From Schistocephalus solidus (Eukaryota > Platyhelminthes > Cestoda > Diphyllobothriidea > Diphyllobothriidae): a stretch of DNA of 64,000 nucleotides. Shown piece after piece: positions 19,745 to 30,485 of this stretch; positions within the stretch are counted from its first letter, which is position 1; the number at the start of each line of letters is the position of its first letter. The position numbers and the translations under genes were made by a program. The stretch spans positions 62,001 to 126,000 of the forward strand of contig WEDG01000819.1 in assembly GCA_017591395.1 (NCBI GenBank), given 5' to 3'. Below the pieces are notes generated by a model. That model was given only the letters and a program-made list of their open reading frames with translations, was not told the DNA's origin and made no database searches.

Positions 19745-22518
19745 ATATTAAACCTATTGTTCCCGTGATCGCCTCTTCTTCTGATTTATGCCCGGGGACG
19801 CGCATTTTCGCTTCAATTAGCAATATTTTCGGGCGCGAAGCGCTAGAGTCAGCACGTCGATGGGAAATCTTTGCCCTTCGCGTGTCTTCAACGTACGCGC
19901 AAATCGAATTCCTCCACAGATGCCTCGACAACCGTGTGCTACCGAAAAGCCTGTCCTACAAGCCACCGGTGAACACAACGCTTGCGAAGCAATGGGTGAT
20001 GCAACATGGCAGGCGAATGACCCGTGCTCTTATCCAGGACTGCCAGTTGAGGCTGCAGAAATACCGCAGAATTTTGAGCCAGATTATTCCGAAGTGTTTT
20101 GAGCTCATAGGAGAGAACGGTGTATCACTTTTGGACCGAGTAATAAATATTCGAGCCAGAGAACTGCGATCTAGACGAGATATGGAGCTGAGAGTTAAAT
20201 TCCAAAAGTTAAGCCCCACCACCCAAGATCACGACGAGACGCTGGTCCACAATTTATCCTCCAAAGAACTTACACCGGTACAGTTTCAAGTGCTAAAACA
20301 TGAAGCATCCTTCAACACTGCGGATGCTGATCCGGTTGATCTTGTGGCCACCATTGAGTCGGTCTTAAAGCACTCCCAGGAGGCGGAAGATACAAAGCAC
20401 CTCATCAGACAACAAGTTACGTCCTTACTGTTGACACACAAACCACGTGCAGCTATTCCAAGAATGGAGCAGGATGCCCTCAGGACACTGAACGCTGACA
20501 GGAGCATCGTGATACTGCCAGCCGACAAGGGACGTTCCACAGTAGTACTCGATAAGTCGGAATACCTCCGGAAGGCCAACGCTCTACTCGATGACCGTCA
20601 TGCCTACCTCAGGTGCGATGGAGATCCTATGAAGAAGCTAGTGGCAAAAATCAACGTGACGCTCGCTAGTTTGCAGAGTAACGGGGCCATCTCTAAAGCT
20701 GAACGACTGACAATAAAACCTACAGATTCGGCCATGGCGAGATTCTATGGGCTGCCCAAAGTACACAAACATGGTGCTCCACTTCGACCCATCATATCCC
20801 TGCGTGGAACACCCACATTCAATCTGGCCAAATGGCTGTTCCGACGTCTGAAGTGCCTTACACCAGACTCTGATACAACGGTACGTTCAGCCGCCCATTT
20901 CTTGGAAAGACTCCGTGGTTTACACCTTAAGGCAGACGAAGTCATGGTATCATTTGATGTTACCTCACTTTTCACCTCAATTCCTCAGAGCCTTGCAATT
21001 GAAACTATCAATGACTTGCTTGAGAACCGTTATGACGAGGTAATCAATAGGCCTAAACGGGCGCACCTCATCCAGCTGCTCACTTTCTGCCTCAAAACCT
21101 ACTTCACCTTTGAGGGAACGGTCTACGAACAGATCAAGGGGACTCCTATGGGTTCACCGCTGTCTGGTTTCATTGCTGAGGCGGTCCTTCAAAAGTTGGA
21201 GACACGTGTGTTCACGAAACACAGACCAATATTTTGGGTGAGGTATGTGGACGATACTTTCGTCGTTCTCAAGCGCGAAACGGTCACCGAATTTCACGCA
21301 CTCCTGAACTCTATCTATTCGGACATTCAGTTCACGATGGAGGCTGAGGCCAACAGTCAAATGGCGTTCTTAGACGTCCTAGTCCACCGTAAGACCGACG
21401 GCAGCCTAAGGACAACGGTATATAGAAAGGCGACCAACACGCGTCAAGTCCTCAGTTACCAAAGTAACCACCCATTGTGCCACAAACGTAGCTGCGTACG
21501 GACGCTTTACAAACGGGCGGAAACTCATTGTAGCGAGAAAGGCGACAAAGCAGCCGAGCTTCATTATCTTAAACGAATGTTCATCTCCAACGGTTATCCT
21601 CGTAGCTTCATCGAACGCAGCAGACAACCGAGGCAAGTTATAAGACCAGTGATAGAACCACTGAAAGTGTGGCGGGCAATGCCATATATCGAGAACGTAT
21701 CTGAAGCTGTTGCGCGTCTCTTACAACCATTGGGGATCGGCGTCGCCCACAAACCTGAGGCGACAATAAGACGTCTGGTCATGAGACCCAAGGCCCCCCT
21801 GTCACGCGGCGAAACGGCGAACGTCGTCTATCGTGTTCAGTGCGGTTCCTGTGAGGCGAACTATGTCGGAGAGACCGGTAAGCGACTACAGACCCGCATG
21901 AGTGAGCACGCAAGGGCCGTAAGAAGGATGGATCAGCTCTCGTTGGTGGCGGAACACTGTGCGGCCTCTGGACACACCTTTTCTTTCCATGACGCCGAAA
22001 TCCTAGGCCGAGGTATCGACCAAACAGCTAGAGAAACGCTCGAAGCCTGGCACACCATACCTTCTTCCATTAACCGCTGTACGATTCTCCCGGCGGCCTA
22101 CCAGGCCTTAAGAGTGCGACTCAATCAACAGAATCGCAGGCAAGAATTCAAACTGTTCACGGTCGCGAGCAAACGCATAACGAGCCAGAACACATGCCTG
22201 GGTGAACCTATGCAACACACCAACACATTCGATGTGATAACCGCGGAGAACACGAACCAGCAAGACCTCCGGCCAGGCATGAACATGGACGCAGGTGAAC
22301 ATAGTTTGCGTACGAACACCGATGATGGGCGTCTCCAACCCGGCAACGACTCAGCAACCACCGATGAGACGTGCACGGACAGATGCAAACGAGGTACGAG
22401 AAACAGACATGCGGGTCCGGGACAACAAACGCGGGCAATGCAGACGAGGTCAATGGCACTTGCCATCCCGACACAGCCCCCAGGCGAGGCGAAGGAGAAA
22501 CAAATCAATTATCAGTAG
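19732..22518 (+). CDS. Penelope-like element protein (reverse transcriptase + GIY-YIG endonuclease), PLE1 copy B
   Basis: An open frame of 928 codons, the only intact one in the window. From its first codon: DKGRSTVV at about 265-272, FYGLPKVHK 338-346, RT motif A SFDVTSLFTSIP from 407, motif B GTPMGSP from 470, and motif C YVDD 505-508. A Cys/His-rich linker follows, then a GIY-YIG endonuclease with CGSC 704-707, YVGET 711-715, R722, H726 and E771. The C-terminal ~130 residues are low-complexity and polar. This is the canonical order of endonuclease-bearing PLEs, which copy their RNA at a cut target. The frame opens at a non-ATG TTG; the nearby ATG at 19713 is one base out of frame here (see copy C). 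The true start is unresolved. Confidence 0.85.
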   Translation: MKRQDIKPIVPVIASSSDLCPGTRIFASISNIFGREALESARRWEIFALRVSSTYAQIEFLHRCLDNRVLPKSLSYKPPVNTTLAKQWVMQHGRRMTRALIQDCQLRLQKYRRILSQIIPKCFELIGENGVSLLDRVINIRARELRSRRDMELRVKFQKLSPTTQDHDETLVHNLSSKELTPVQFQVLKHEASFNTADADPVDLVATIESVLKHSQEAEDTKHLIRQQVTSLLLTHKPRAAIPRMEQDALRTLNADRSIVILPADKGRSTVVLDKSEYLRKANALLDDRHAYLRCDGDPMKKLVAKINVTLASLQSNGAISKAERLTIKPTDSAMARFYGLPKVHKHGAPLRPIISLRGTPTFNLAKWLFRRLKCLTPDSDTTVRSAAHFLERLRGLHLKADEVMVSFDVTSLFTSIPQSLAIETINDLLENRYDEVINRPKRAHLIQLLTFCLKTYFTFEGTVYEQIKGTPMGSPLSGFIAEAVLQKLETRVFTKHRPIFWVRYVDDTFVVLKRETVTEFHALLNSIYSDIQFTMEAEANSQMAFLDVLVHRKTDGSLRTTVYRKATNTRQVLSYQSNHPLCHKRSCVRTLYKRAETHCSEKGDKAAELHYLKRMFISNGYPRSFIERSRQPRQVIRPVIEPLKVWRAMPYIENVSEAVARLLQPLGIGVAHKPEATIRRLVMRPKAPLSRGETANVVYRVQCGSCEANYVGETGKRLQTRMSEHARAVRRMDQLSLVAEHCAASGHTFSFHDAEILGRGIDQTARETLEAWHTIPSSINRCTILPAAYQALRVRLNQQNRRQEFKLFTVASKRITSQNTCLGEPMQHTNTFDVITAENTNQQDLRPGMNMDAGEHSLRTNTDDGRLQPGNDSATTDETCTDRCKRGTRNRHAGPGQQTRAMQTRSMALAIPTQPPGEAKEKQINYQ

Positions 22519-22627
22519 GACAGCCATTAACCCCCCCCCACCCCCCCTGCAGTGCACCCTGCACGAATAGCTGTAGAGCCAGCATGTTCAGAACCCATAA
22601 ATACTGTGAGGCGCCGTACTGAACCTA

Positions 22628-22667
22628 CCTCCGACGATGGAATCTTGTTTGATTTTGAAACGTCAGG
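22628..22667 (+). ncRNA. PLE1 hammerhead-like motif, T4 form
   Basis: As 19704-19744 but 40 nt, with four T before GAAA. The ATG at 22637-22639 inside the motif is therefore in frame with the PLE ORF. Confidence 0.5.
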
Positions 22668-25442
22668 ATATTAAACCTATTGTTCCCGTGATCGCCTCTT
22701 CTTCTGATTTATGCCCGGGGACGCGCATTTTCGCTTCAATTAGCAATATTTTCGGGCGCGAAGCGCTAGAGTCAGCACGTCGATGGGAAATCTTTGCCCT
22801 TCGCGTGTCTTCAACGTACGCGCAAATCGAATTCCTCCACAGATGCCTCGACAACCGTGTGCTACCGAAAAGCCTGTCCTACAAGCCACCGGTGAACACA
22901 ACGCTTGCGAAGCAATGGGTGATGCAACATGGCAGGCGAATGACCCGTGCTCTTATCCAGGACTGCCAGTTGAGGCTGCAGAAATACCGCAGAATTTTGA
23001 GCCAGATTATTCCGAAGTGTTTTGAGCTCATAGGAGAGAACGGTGTATCACTTTTGGACCGAGTAATAAATATTCGAGCCAGAGAACTGCGATCTAGACG
23101 AGATATGGAGCTGAGAGTTAAATTCCAAAAGTTAAGCCCCACCACCCAAGATCACGACGAGACGCTGGTCCACAATTTATCCTCCAAAGAACTTACACCG
23201 GTACAGTTTCAAGTGCTAAAACATGAAGCATCCTTCAACACTGCGGATGCTGATCCGGTTGATCTTGTGGCCACCATTGAGTCGGTCTTAAAGCACTCCC
23301 AGGAGGCGGAAGATACAAAGCACCTCATCAGACAACAAGTTACGTCCTTACTGTTGACACACAAACCACGTGCAGCTATTCCAAGAATGGAGCAGGATGC
23401 CCTCAGGACACTGAACGCTGACAGGAGCATCGTGATACTGCCAGCCGACAAGGGACGTTCCACAGTAGTACTCGATAAGTCGGAATACCTCCGGAAGGCC
23501 AACGCTCTACTCGATGACCGTCATGCCTACCTCAGGTGCGATGGAGATCCTATGAAGAAGCTAGTGGCAAAAATCAACGTGACGCTCGCTAGTTTGCAGA
23601 GTAACGGGGCCATCTCTAAAGCTGAACGACTGACAATAAAACCTACAGATTCGGCCATGGCGAGATTCTATGGGCTGCCCAAAGTACACAAACATGGTGC
23701 TCCACTTCGACCCATCATATCCCTGCGTGGAACACCCACATTCAATCTGGCCAAATGGCTGTTCCGACGTCTGAAGTGCCTTACACCAGACTCTGATACA
23801 ACGGTACGTTCAGCCGCCCATTTCTTGGAAAGACTCCGTGGTTTACACCTTAAGGCAGACGAAGTCATGGTATCATTTGATGTTACCTCACTTTTCACCT
23901 CAATTCCTCAGAGCCTTGCAATTGAAACTATCAATGACTTGCTTGAGAACCGTTATGACGAGGTAATCAATAGGCCTAAACGGGCGCACCTCATCCAGCT
24001 GCTCACTTTCTGCCTCAAAACCTACTTCACCTTTGAGGGAACGGTCTACGAACAGATCAAGGGGACTCCTATGGGTTCACCGCTGTCTGGTTTCATTGCT
24101 GAGGCGGTCCTTCAAAAGTTGGAGACACGTGTGTTCACGAAACACAGACCAATATTTTGGGTGAGGTATGTGGACGATACTTTCGTCGTTCTCAAGCGCG
24201 AAACGGTCACCGAATTTCACGCACTCCTGAACTCTATCTATTCGGACATTCAGTTCACGATGGAGGCTGAGGCCAACAGTCAAATGGCGTTCTTAGACGT
24301 CCTAGTCCACCGTAAGACCGACGGCAGCCTAAGGACAACGGTATATAGAAAGGCGACCAACACGCGTCAAGTCCTCAGTTACCAAAGTAACCACCCATTG
24401 TGCCACAAACGTAGCTGCGTACGGACGCTTTACAAACGGGCGGAAACTCATTGTAGCGAGAAAGGCGACAAAGCAGCCGAGCTTCATTATCTTAAACGAA
24501 TGTTCATCTCCAACGGTTATCCTCGTAGCTTCATCGAACGCAGCAGACAACCGAGGCAAGTTATAAGACCAGTGATAGAACCACTGAAAGTGTGGCGGGC
24601 AATGCCATATATCGAGAACGTATCTGAAGCTGTTGCGCGTCTCTTACAACCATTGGGGATCGGCGTCGCCCACAAACCTGAGGCGACAATAAGACGTCTG
24701 GTCATGAGACCCAAGGCCCCCCTGTCACGCGGCGAAACGGCGAACGTCGTCTATCGTGTTCAGTGCGGTTCCTGTGAGGCGAACTATGTCGGAGAGACCG
24801 GTAAGCGACTACAGACCCGCATGAGTGAGCACGCAAGGGCCGTAAGAAGGATGGATCAGCTCTCGTTGGTGGCGGAACACTGTGCGGCCTCTGGACACAC
24901 CTTTTTCTTTCCATGACGCCGAAATCCTAGGCCGAGGTATCGACCAAACAGCTAGAGAAACGCTCGAAGCCTGGCACACCATACCTTCTTCCATTAACCG
25001 CTGTACGATTCTCCCGGCGGCCTACCAGGCCTTAAGAGTGCGACTCAATCAACAGAATCGCAGGCAAGAATTCAAACTGTTCACGGTCGCGAGCAAACGC
25101 ATAACGAGCCAGAACACATGCCTGGGTGAACCTATGCAACACACCAACACATTCGATGTGATAACCGCGGAGAACACGAACCAGCAAGACCTCCGGCCAG
25201 GCATGAACATGGACGCAGGTGAACATAGTTTGCGTACGAACACCGATGATGGGCGTCTCCAACCCGGCAACGACTCAGCAACCACCGATGAGACGTGCAC
25301 GGACAGATGCAAACGAGGTACGAGAAACAGACATGCGGGTCCGGGACAACAAACGCGGGCAATGCAGACGAGGTCAATGGCACTTGCCATCCCGACACAG
25401 CCCCCAGGCGAGGCGAAGGAGAAACAAATCAATTATCAGTAG
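22637..25442 (+). CDS. PLE1 ORF, copy C, one apparent frameshift
   Basis: ATG-initiated at 22637 (residues MESCLILKRQD), then identical in content to copy B through RT and most of the GIY-YIG domain. One extra T in the run at about 24901-24907 shifts the frame and stops it at 24916. The rest of the endonuclease and the tail continue in another frame to 25442. Because the only break is a homopolymer count, the real element may encode a full protein of about 935 residues. Confidence 0.8.
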
Positions 25443-25663
25443 GACAGCCATTAACCCCCCACCCCCTGCAGTGCACCCTGCACGAATAGCTGTAGAGCCA
25501 GCATGTTCAGAACCCATAAATACTGTGAGGCGCCGTACTGAACCTACCTCCGACGATGGAATCTTGTTTGATTTTTGAAACGTCAGGATATTAAACCTAT
25601 TGTTCCCGTGATCGCCTCTTCTTCTGATTTATGCCCGGGGACGCGCATTTTCGCTTCAATTAG

Positions 25664-25666
<3 letters not shown>
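25443..25666 (+). mobile_element. PLE1 terminal end region (pseudo-LTR-like) after copy C
   Basis: A spacer with a C run, then the same end region as between the tandem copies, ending at TTAGCAAT and passing directly into (TA)n. The inverted copy ends at the same boundary at 15449. This fixes one end of the element. Confidence 0.75.
25547..25587 (+). ncRNA. PLE1 hammerhead-like motif
   Basis: T5 form, same layout as 19704-19744. Confidence 0.5.
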
Positions 25667-25701
<35 letters not shown>

Positions 25702-25723
25702 TATATGATATATATATATATAG
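25667..25723. repeat. (TA)n tract between PLE1 and PLE2
   Basis: An imperfect TA tract (with GTATATATGA interruptions) that separates the PLE1 terminus from the truncated PLE2 terminus. Confidence 0.85.
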
Positions 25724-25760
25724 AGCAGAAAAACGTCTCAGGGGACTATAGGTGTATTGT

Positions 25761-25801
25761 CCTGACGTTTCAAAAAGCATACAAGCTTCCATCGTCGGAG
25801 G
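25761..25801 (-). ncRNA. PLE2 hammerhead-like motif
   Basis: CCU, CCGACGA, helix II GGAAGC/GCUUUU with loop UUGUAU, U, GAAA, CGUC, AGG. The inner pair differs from PLE1 (G-C here, U-A there) on both strands, which is compensatory. Confidence 0.55.
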
Positions 25802-25949
25802 TGAGTATCCACCGCGTCTCACAGTATTTATAGGGGGTGATAGCCAGTTTTGTAACACAGGTTGATTGTACGGGTTTACCTTAACAGTGTGCACTATAGG
25901 AGGACGGGGTGGGGGAGTCCTTAATTGGCTTTGGCGTTTTGCCGGCATA

Positions 25950-28018
25950 CACAGGAAATTGCTGTCAGTTGACATGTCTCTCGTTGAGGGGGGCGGCCAT
26001 TGTCTGGGTCCGCATTGACCTTAATTGGCGCCCTGGGTCGATAGTCATGTTTGCGTCCTGAGGCATGTCTCCTCGTCTGTCGGGGTAGTAATTGATGCGG
26101 CGGTAATCATGACTGCGCCTTCGTCGGCCCCGAATTGTGGCGTGGTTAGGTGCATATCCGTCCTAGGTTCTCCCGCGGTGGAATTCACGTTTGGCCTAAT
26201 TCCGTGTTTGCTCTTACGTTCGATGAGCTGCGCCCGGAGGGCCTGGTAGGCTGCCGGAAGGGCGACACAACGGTTGATCGACGTAGGCTCCGTGTGCCAG
26301 GCTTCAATTGTTTCCCTGGTTACGCGGTCATTTCCTCGACCCAGGATTTCGGCGTTTTGGAAGGCGAACGTGTGCCCAGAGTTTGCACAGTGTTCCGCCA
26401 CCAGGGACAATGGGTCCATTCTCCTCACTGCCCGCACGTGTTCGGTAACACGGGTCTGCAACCGCTTCCCTGTCTCTCCGACGTAGTTAACTTCACAGGA
26501 GTCACATTGGATCCGGTAGATGATGTTTGACGTCTCACCTCGTGGAAGGGGGCTTTCGGTCTCATAACTAGATTCCGAATGGTTGAATCCGGTCGATGGG
26601 CGATTCCGATCCCCAGCGGTCTGAGGAGGCGGGAAACTGCCTCAGAGACGCCGTCAATGTATGGCAGTGCACGCCAGACTTTGGCTGTTCTGTTACCAGA
26701 TTTTGTCTTGGTTTGGCCAGCCTGCTGCGCTCGATGAAGTTACGAGGGTATCCGTTGGCCATGAAAAGGCGCTGGAGGTAGCGGAGTTCTGCCCTTTTGT
26801 CGTCCGACTCGCTGCAATGTGTTTCTGCCCTTCTGTAGAGAGTTCGCACACAGCTGCGTTTGTGGCACAACGGGTGCTTACTGTGGTAACTTAGGATTTG
26901 GCGTGTGTTGGTCGCCTTCCTATAAACCGTAGTTTTTATGTGCCCGTTGGATTTTCGATGGACAAGAACATCCAGGAATGGCAGTTGGTTGTTAATTTCG
27001 GCCTCCATTGTGAATTGGATGTCCGGGAAGATGGAATTCAGGACGCTATGGAATTCTTCGATCATTTCTCGTTTGATGATGACGAAGGTATCGTCGACGT
27101 ATCGAGTCCAAAACGTTGGCCTGCAGTTTGCGAAAACCAGAGTCTCAAGCTTTTGGAGAACTGCCTCAGCGATGAAGCCCGAGAGCGGCGATCCCATTGG
27201 CGTCCCTCTGATCTGCTCGTACATGGTCCCCTCGAAGGTGAAGTACGTCTTCAGACAGAATTTTTAAGAGTTGGACAAGATGTCCCCGCTTCACCGACTC
27301 GCCTGCATCATCGTACTGCTTCTCAAAGCAATTCGCTTACCGTTTTGACTGCTAAGTCCTGCGGGATTGAAGTGAAGAGAGGTGACATCAAATGACACCA
27401 TGACCTCGTCTGCGGTGAGTCGCATCCCCTGAGCCGTTCCAGGAACTGAGTAGCCGAAGTGACCGTTGTGGCTGCGCCCGAGGTGAGAGACTTCAGGTGT
27501 CGGAACAACCATTTAGCCAGATTGAATGTTGGTGCACCACGCAATGACACAATTGGACGGAGGGGAATATCGGCCTTGTGTACTTTTGGTAATCCGTAGA
27601 ACCTTGCTGCGGCCGCATCTGATGGTTTTATTGCCAGTCTTACCGACTTACTTATTACTTTGTTTGTCTGCATATCGGCAAGCGTTTTGTCTAGCTGCAT
27701 CATCAGCTTCTTCATCGGTTCACCATCGCATCGAAGATATGCCTGTCGGTCTTCCAGCAGGTTGTTGGCCTTTTGAATATAGTCGGTCTTATCCAAGACG
27801 ACTGTAGAACGTCCTTTGTCCGCTGGTAGTATCACAATATTCGTGTCAGCTCTCAGTCTCTTGACAGCATCCTGCTCCACTCTGGTAATAATTGCGCGTG
27901 GTTTATGCGCCATTACCAAGGCGGTTACCTGTTGCCGAACAAGGTGTTTATTTCATCGGATTCCCCGGTTTGTTTGAAGTGATTCGACAGTGGCAACGAG
28001 GTTAACCGGATCGGCGTC
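25950..28018 (-). pseudogene. PLE2 ORF remnant, reverse transcriptase and GIY-YIG, several frameshifts
   Basis: Fragments in order on the minus strand: 27323-27919 (DKGRSTVV, FYGLPKVHK, FDVTS; 198 codons), 26568-27224 (GTPMGSPLSG, YVDDTFVII, HPLCHKRSC), and 26045-26461 (RVTEH, GHTFAF, RETIEAWH plus tail). The breaks between them are frameshifts. The N-terminal ~210 residues are missing. Some breaks may be homopolymer errors, but this copy is older than the PLE1 trio. Confidence 0.75.
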
Positions 28019-28042
28019 TGTGGTTACCACAGTAAGCACCCA

Positions 28043-28947
28043 TTGTGCCACAAACGCAGCTGTGTGCGAACTCTCTATAGAAGGGCAGAAACACATTGCA
28101 GCGAGTCGGTTGACAAAAGGGCAGAACTCCGCTACGTCCAGCGCCTTTTCATGGCCAACGGATACCCTCGTAACTTCATCGAGCGCAGCAGGCTGGCCAA
28201 ACCAAGACAAAATCTGGTAACAGAACAGCCAAAAGTCTGGCGTACACTGCCATACATTGACGGCGTCTCTGAGGCAGTTTCCCGCCTCCTCAGACCGCTG
28301 GGGATCGGAATCGCCCATCGACCGGATTCAACCATTCGGAATCTAGTTATGAGACCGAAAGCCCTTCCTCGAGGTGAGACTTCAAACATCATCTACGGGA
28401 TCCCAATGTGACTCCTGTGAAGTTAACTACGTCGGAGACAGGGAAGCGGTTGCAGACCCGTGTTACCGAACACGTGTGGGCAGTGAGGAGAACAGACCCA
28501 TTGTCCCTGGTGGCGGAACACTGTGCGAACTCTGGGCACACGTTCGCCTTCCAAAACGCTGAAATCCTGCGTCGAGTAAATGACCGCGAAACCAGGGAAA
28601 CAATCGAAGCCTGACATACGGAGCCTACGTCGATCAACCGTTGTGTCGCCCTTCCGGCAGCCTACCAGGCCCTCCGGGCGCAGCTCATCGAACGTAAGAG
28701 CAAACACGGAATTAGGCCAAACGTGAATTCCACCGCCGGAGAACCTAGGACGGATATGCACCTAACCACGCCACAATTCGGGGCCGACGAAGGCGCAGTC
28801 ATGATTACCGCCGCATCAATTACTACCCCGACAGACGAGGAGACATGCCCTCAGGACGCAAACATGACTATCGACCCAGGGCGCCAATTGAGGTCAATGC
28901 GGACCCAGACAATGGCCGCCCCCCTCAACCAGAGACATGTCGACTGA
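28043..28947 (+). pseudogene. PLE2 C-terminal ORF remnant (GIY-YIG)
   Basis: Begins at CHKRSC, keeps ETHC and the region before the endonuclease (28043-28411), shifts frame near 28395-28440 around the CDSC/YVGD motif, then RVTEH and GHTFAF (28408-28614). A stop interrupts the EAW region at about 28613, and the tail is open at 28723-28947. Non-functional as it stands. Confidence 0.7.
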
Positions 28948-29115
28948 CAGCAATTTCCTGTGTGTATGCCGGCAAAAAACGCCAAAGCCAAGTAAGGACT
29001 CCCCACCCCGTCCTCCTATCGTGTACACTGTTAAGGTAAACCCGTCCAATCAACGCTGTGTTACAAAAATGGCTATCACCACCTAAAAATACTGTGAGCC
29101 GCGGTACGATACTCA

Positions 29116-29155
29116 CCTCCGACGATGGAAGCTTGTATGCTTTTGAAACGTCAGG
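29116..29155 (+). ncRNA. PLE2 hammerhead-like motif, T4 form
   Basis: Same motif as 25761-25801 with one T fewer. The ATG inside it (29125) opens the frame MEACMLLKRQD, which matches the start of the PLE1 copy C ORF. Confidence 0.5.
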
Positions 29156-29231
29156 ACAATACACCTATAGTCCCTGAGATCGCCTTTTCTTCTCATTTAT
29201 GTCAGGGGACACGCATCTTCGCTTCTATCAG

Positions 29232-29235
<4 letters not shown>

Positions 29236-29289
<54 letters not shown>

Positions 29290-29319
29290 CATCATATATA
29301 CATCATATATATATATATA

Positions 29320-29367
<48 letters not shown>

Positions 29368-29372
29368 TATAC
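29236..29372. repeat. (TA)n tract with CATCATA interruptions
   Basis: Joins the PLE2 terminus on the left to the SINE-A cluster on the right, so both element types abut the same microsatellite. Confidence 0.9.
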
Positions 29373-29906
29373 ATCATATATACATATTCCATCATATGCT
29401 ACACGTCGCTATGCGACCGCCTGCGAGGAGCTCTAGTCTGAGCTCCAGGGCACAACGGAACATGTATGTTCCTTAAGCAGATCGGTGAGCCCCACTATCA
29501 TCATATTCCCGATCACAACCGACAAACAACGAGCCCGTGGCTCAAATGGTGAAGACATTCGACTCAATACCAAGGTCGCGGGTTCCGAATCCCCAGGTGT
29601 GCCACGCTGGGATTGGGTATGACTGATGACGGCTAATAAGCCAGAAATGGCCATTCCGGTCTCCCTTGTCTTTTGTCGGTTCCATTCCATCATATATATA
29701 TATATAGAATGGAACCGACAAAGACAAGGGAACGAATCATTTCTGGCGCCGATAGCATCATACGCAATCCCAAGTGTAGCACACCTGATTCGAAAACCGC
29801 GACCTTTGGTCGAACGTCCCTTTGAGCACGGGCTCGTTGTTTTGTCGGTTGTGATCGGGAATATGATGATAGTATGGGGCTCACCGATCTGCTTAAGGAC
29901 TGGTAT

Positions 29907-29951
29907 GACTGGCTGATGACGGCTAATAAGCCAGAAATGGCCATTCCGGTC
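29907..29951 (+). ncRNA. Hammerhead ribozyme motif, complete
   Basis: GACUGG, CUGAUGA, GGCU/AGCC with AAUA loop, GAAA, AUGG/CCAU, U17 and CCGGUC all match the best copy at 14946. Confidence 0.65.
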
Positions 29952-30440
29952 TCCCTTGTCTTTGTCGGTTCCATTCTATCATATGCTACACGTCGCTATG
30001 CGACCGCCTGCGAGGGCTCTAGTCTGAGCTCCAGGGCACAACGGAACATATGTTCCTTAAGCAGATCGGTGAGCCCCATACTATCATATATATATATATA
30101 TACCTCTGTTGTTTAGCTGGAACCAACAAAAACAAGAGAGATCGGAATGGCCATTTCGGGCTTAGCCGTCATCAGCCAGTCATACCCAATCCCAGATGTG
30201 GATCACCCGAGATTCGAACGCGCGACCTTTGGTCATTGAGTGTAACACTCTACCATTGAGCCACGGGCCCGTTGTTTTGTTGGTTTGCTATCGGGAATAT
30301 GAATTAGGATAGTGAGGTGTTCACCGATCTGACTAAAGAACAGGTACGTTCCTTTGTGCTCTAGAGCTCAGACCACCTGTGAGGGTTCTAGTGCATTCAT
30401 GGGTTCGAATCCCAGGTGGTCTACACTTGGGATTGGGTAT

Positions 30441-30485
30441 GACTGGCTGATGACAGCTAATAAGCTAGAAATTGTCATTCCGGTC
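30441..30485 (+). ncRNA. Hammerhead motif with compensatory helix II change
   Basis: Core CUGAUGA and GAAA are intact, and helix I GACUGG/CCGGUC is intact. Helix II is AGCU/AGCU instead of GGCU/AGCC, so a G-C pair has become A-U on both strands. Helix III is weakened (AUUG, UCAU). Confidence 0.6.

Larger units (their letters stand above)
19596..22518 (+). mobile_element. PLE1 copy B, complete unit
   Basis: The unit comprises the spacer with a poly-C run (about 19606-19622), the end region with the hammerhead-like motif (19704-19744), and the uninterrupted ORF to the TAG at 22516-22518. It is followed head to tail by copy C with a 2923-bp shift. The spacer plus end region (~225 bp) plays the part of the pseudo-LTR between tandem PLE copies. 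Confidence 0.85.
22519..25442 (+). mobile_element. PLE1 copy C
   Basis: Third head-to-tail unit, including its leading spacer. It is near-identical to copy B over its length. It differs by one T fewer in the ribozyme-adjacent T run (about 22653-22656), one extra T near 24905, and poly-C length. Confidence 0.85.
25724..28020 (-). mobile_element. PLE2, inverted 5'-truncated copy
   Basis: A minus-strand copy of a second PLE family. It runs from the residues TDADPV (near 28018) through RT and GIY-YIG to an end region at 25740-25860 with its own hammerhead-like motif. The outermost end is truncated before the (TA)n. Protein similarity to PLE1 is clear throughout, but at the DNA level the families are distinct. 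Confidence 0.8.
28021..29235 (+). mobile_element. PLE2, direct 5'-truncated copy, head to head with the inverted copy
   Basis: Starts at a near-palindromic junction (CTGTGGTTACCACAG at 28018-28032). It contains the C-terminal coding half, the end region with the T4-form ribozyme-like motif, and ends at CAGCAAT followed by (TA)n at 29236. The coding part closely matches the same region of the inverted copy. Confidence 0.8.

Noticed and set aside
19185..22508. Antisense frames of 60-130 codons repeated in every PLE1 copy
   Set aside because: They recur with the copies because the DNA is duplicated, have no domain features, and lie opposite the real RT/GIY-YIG frame.
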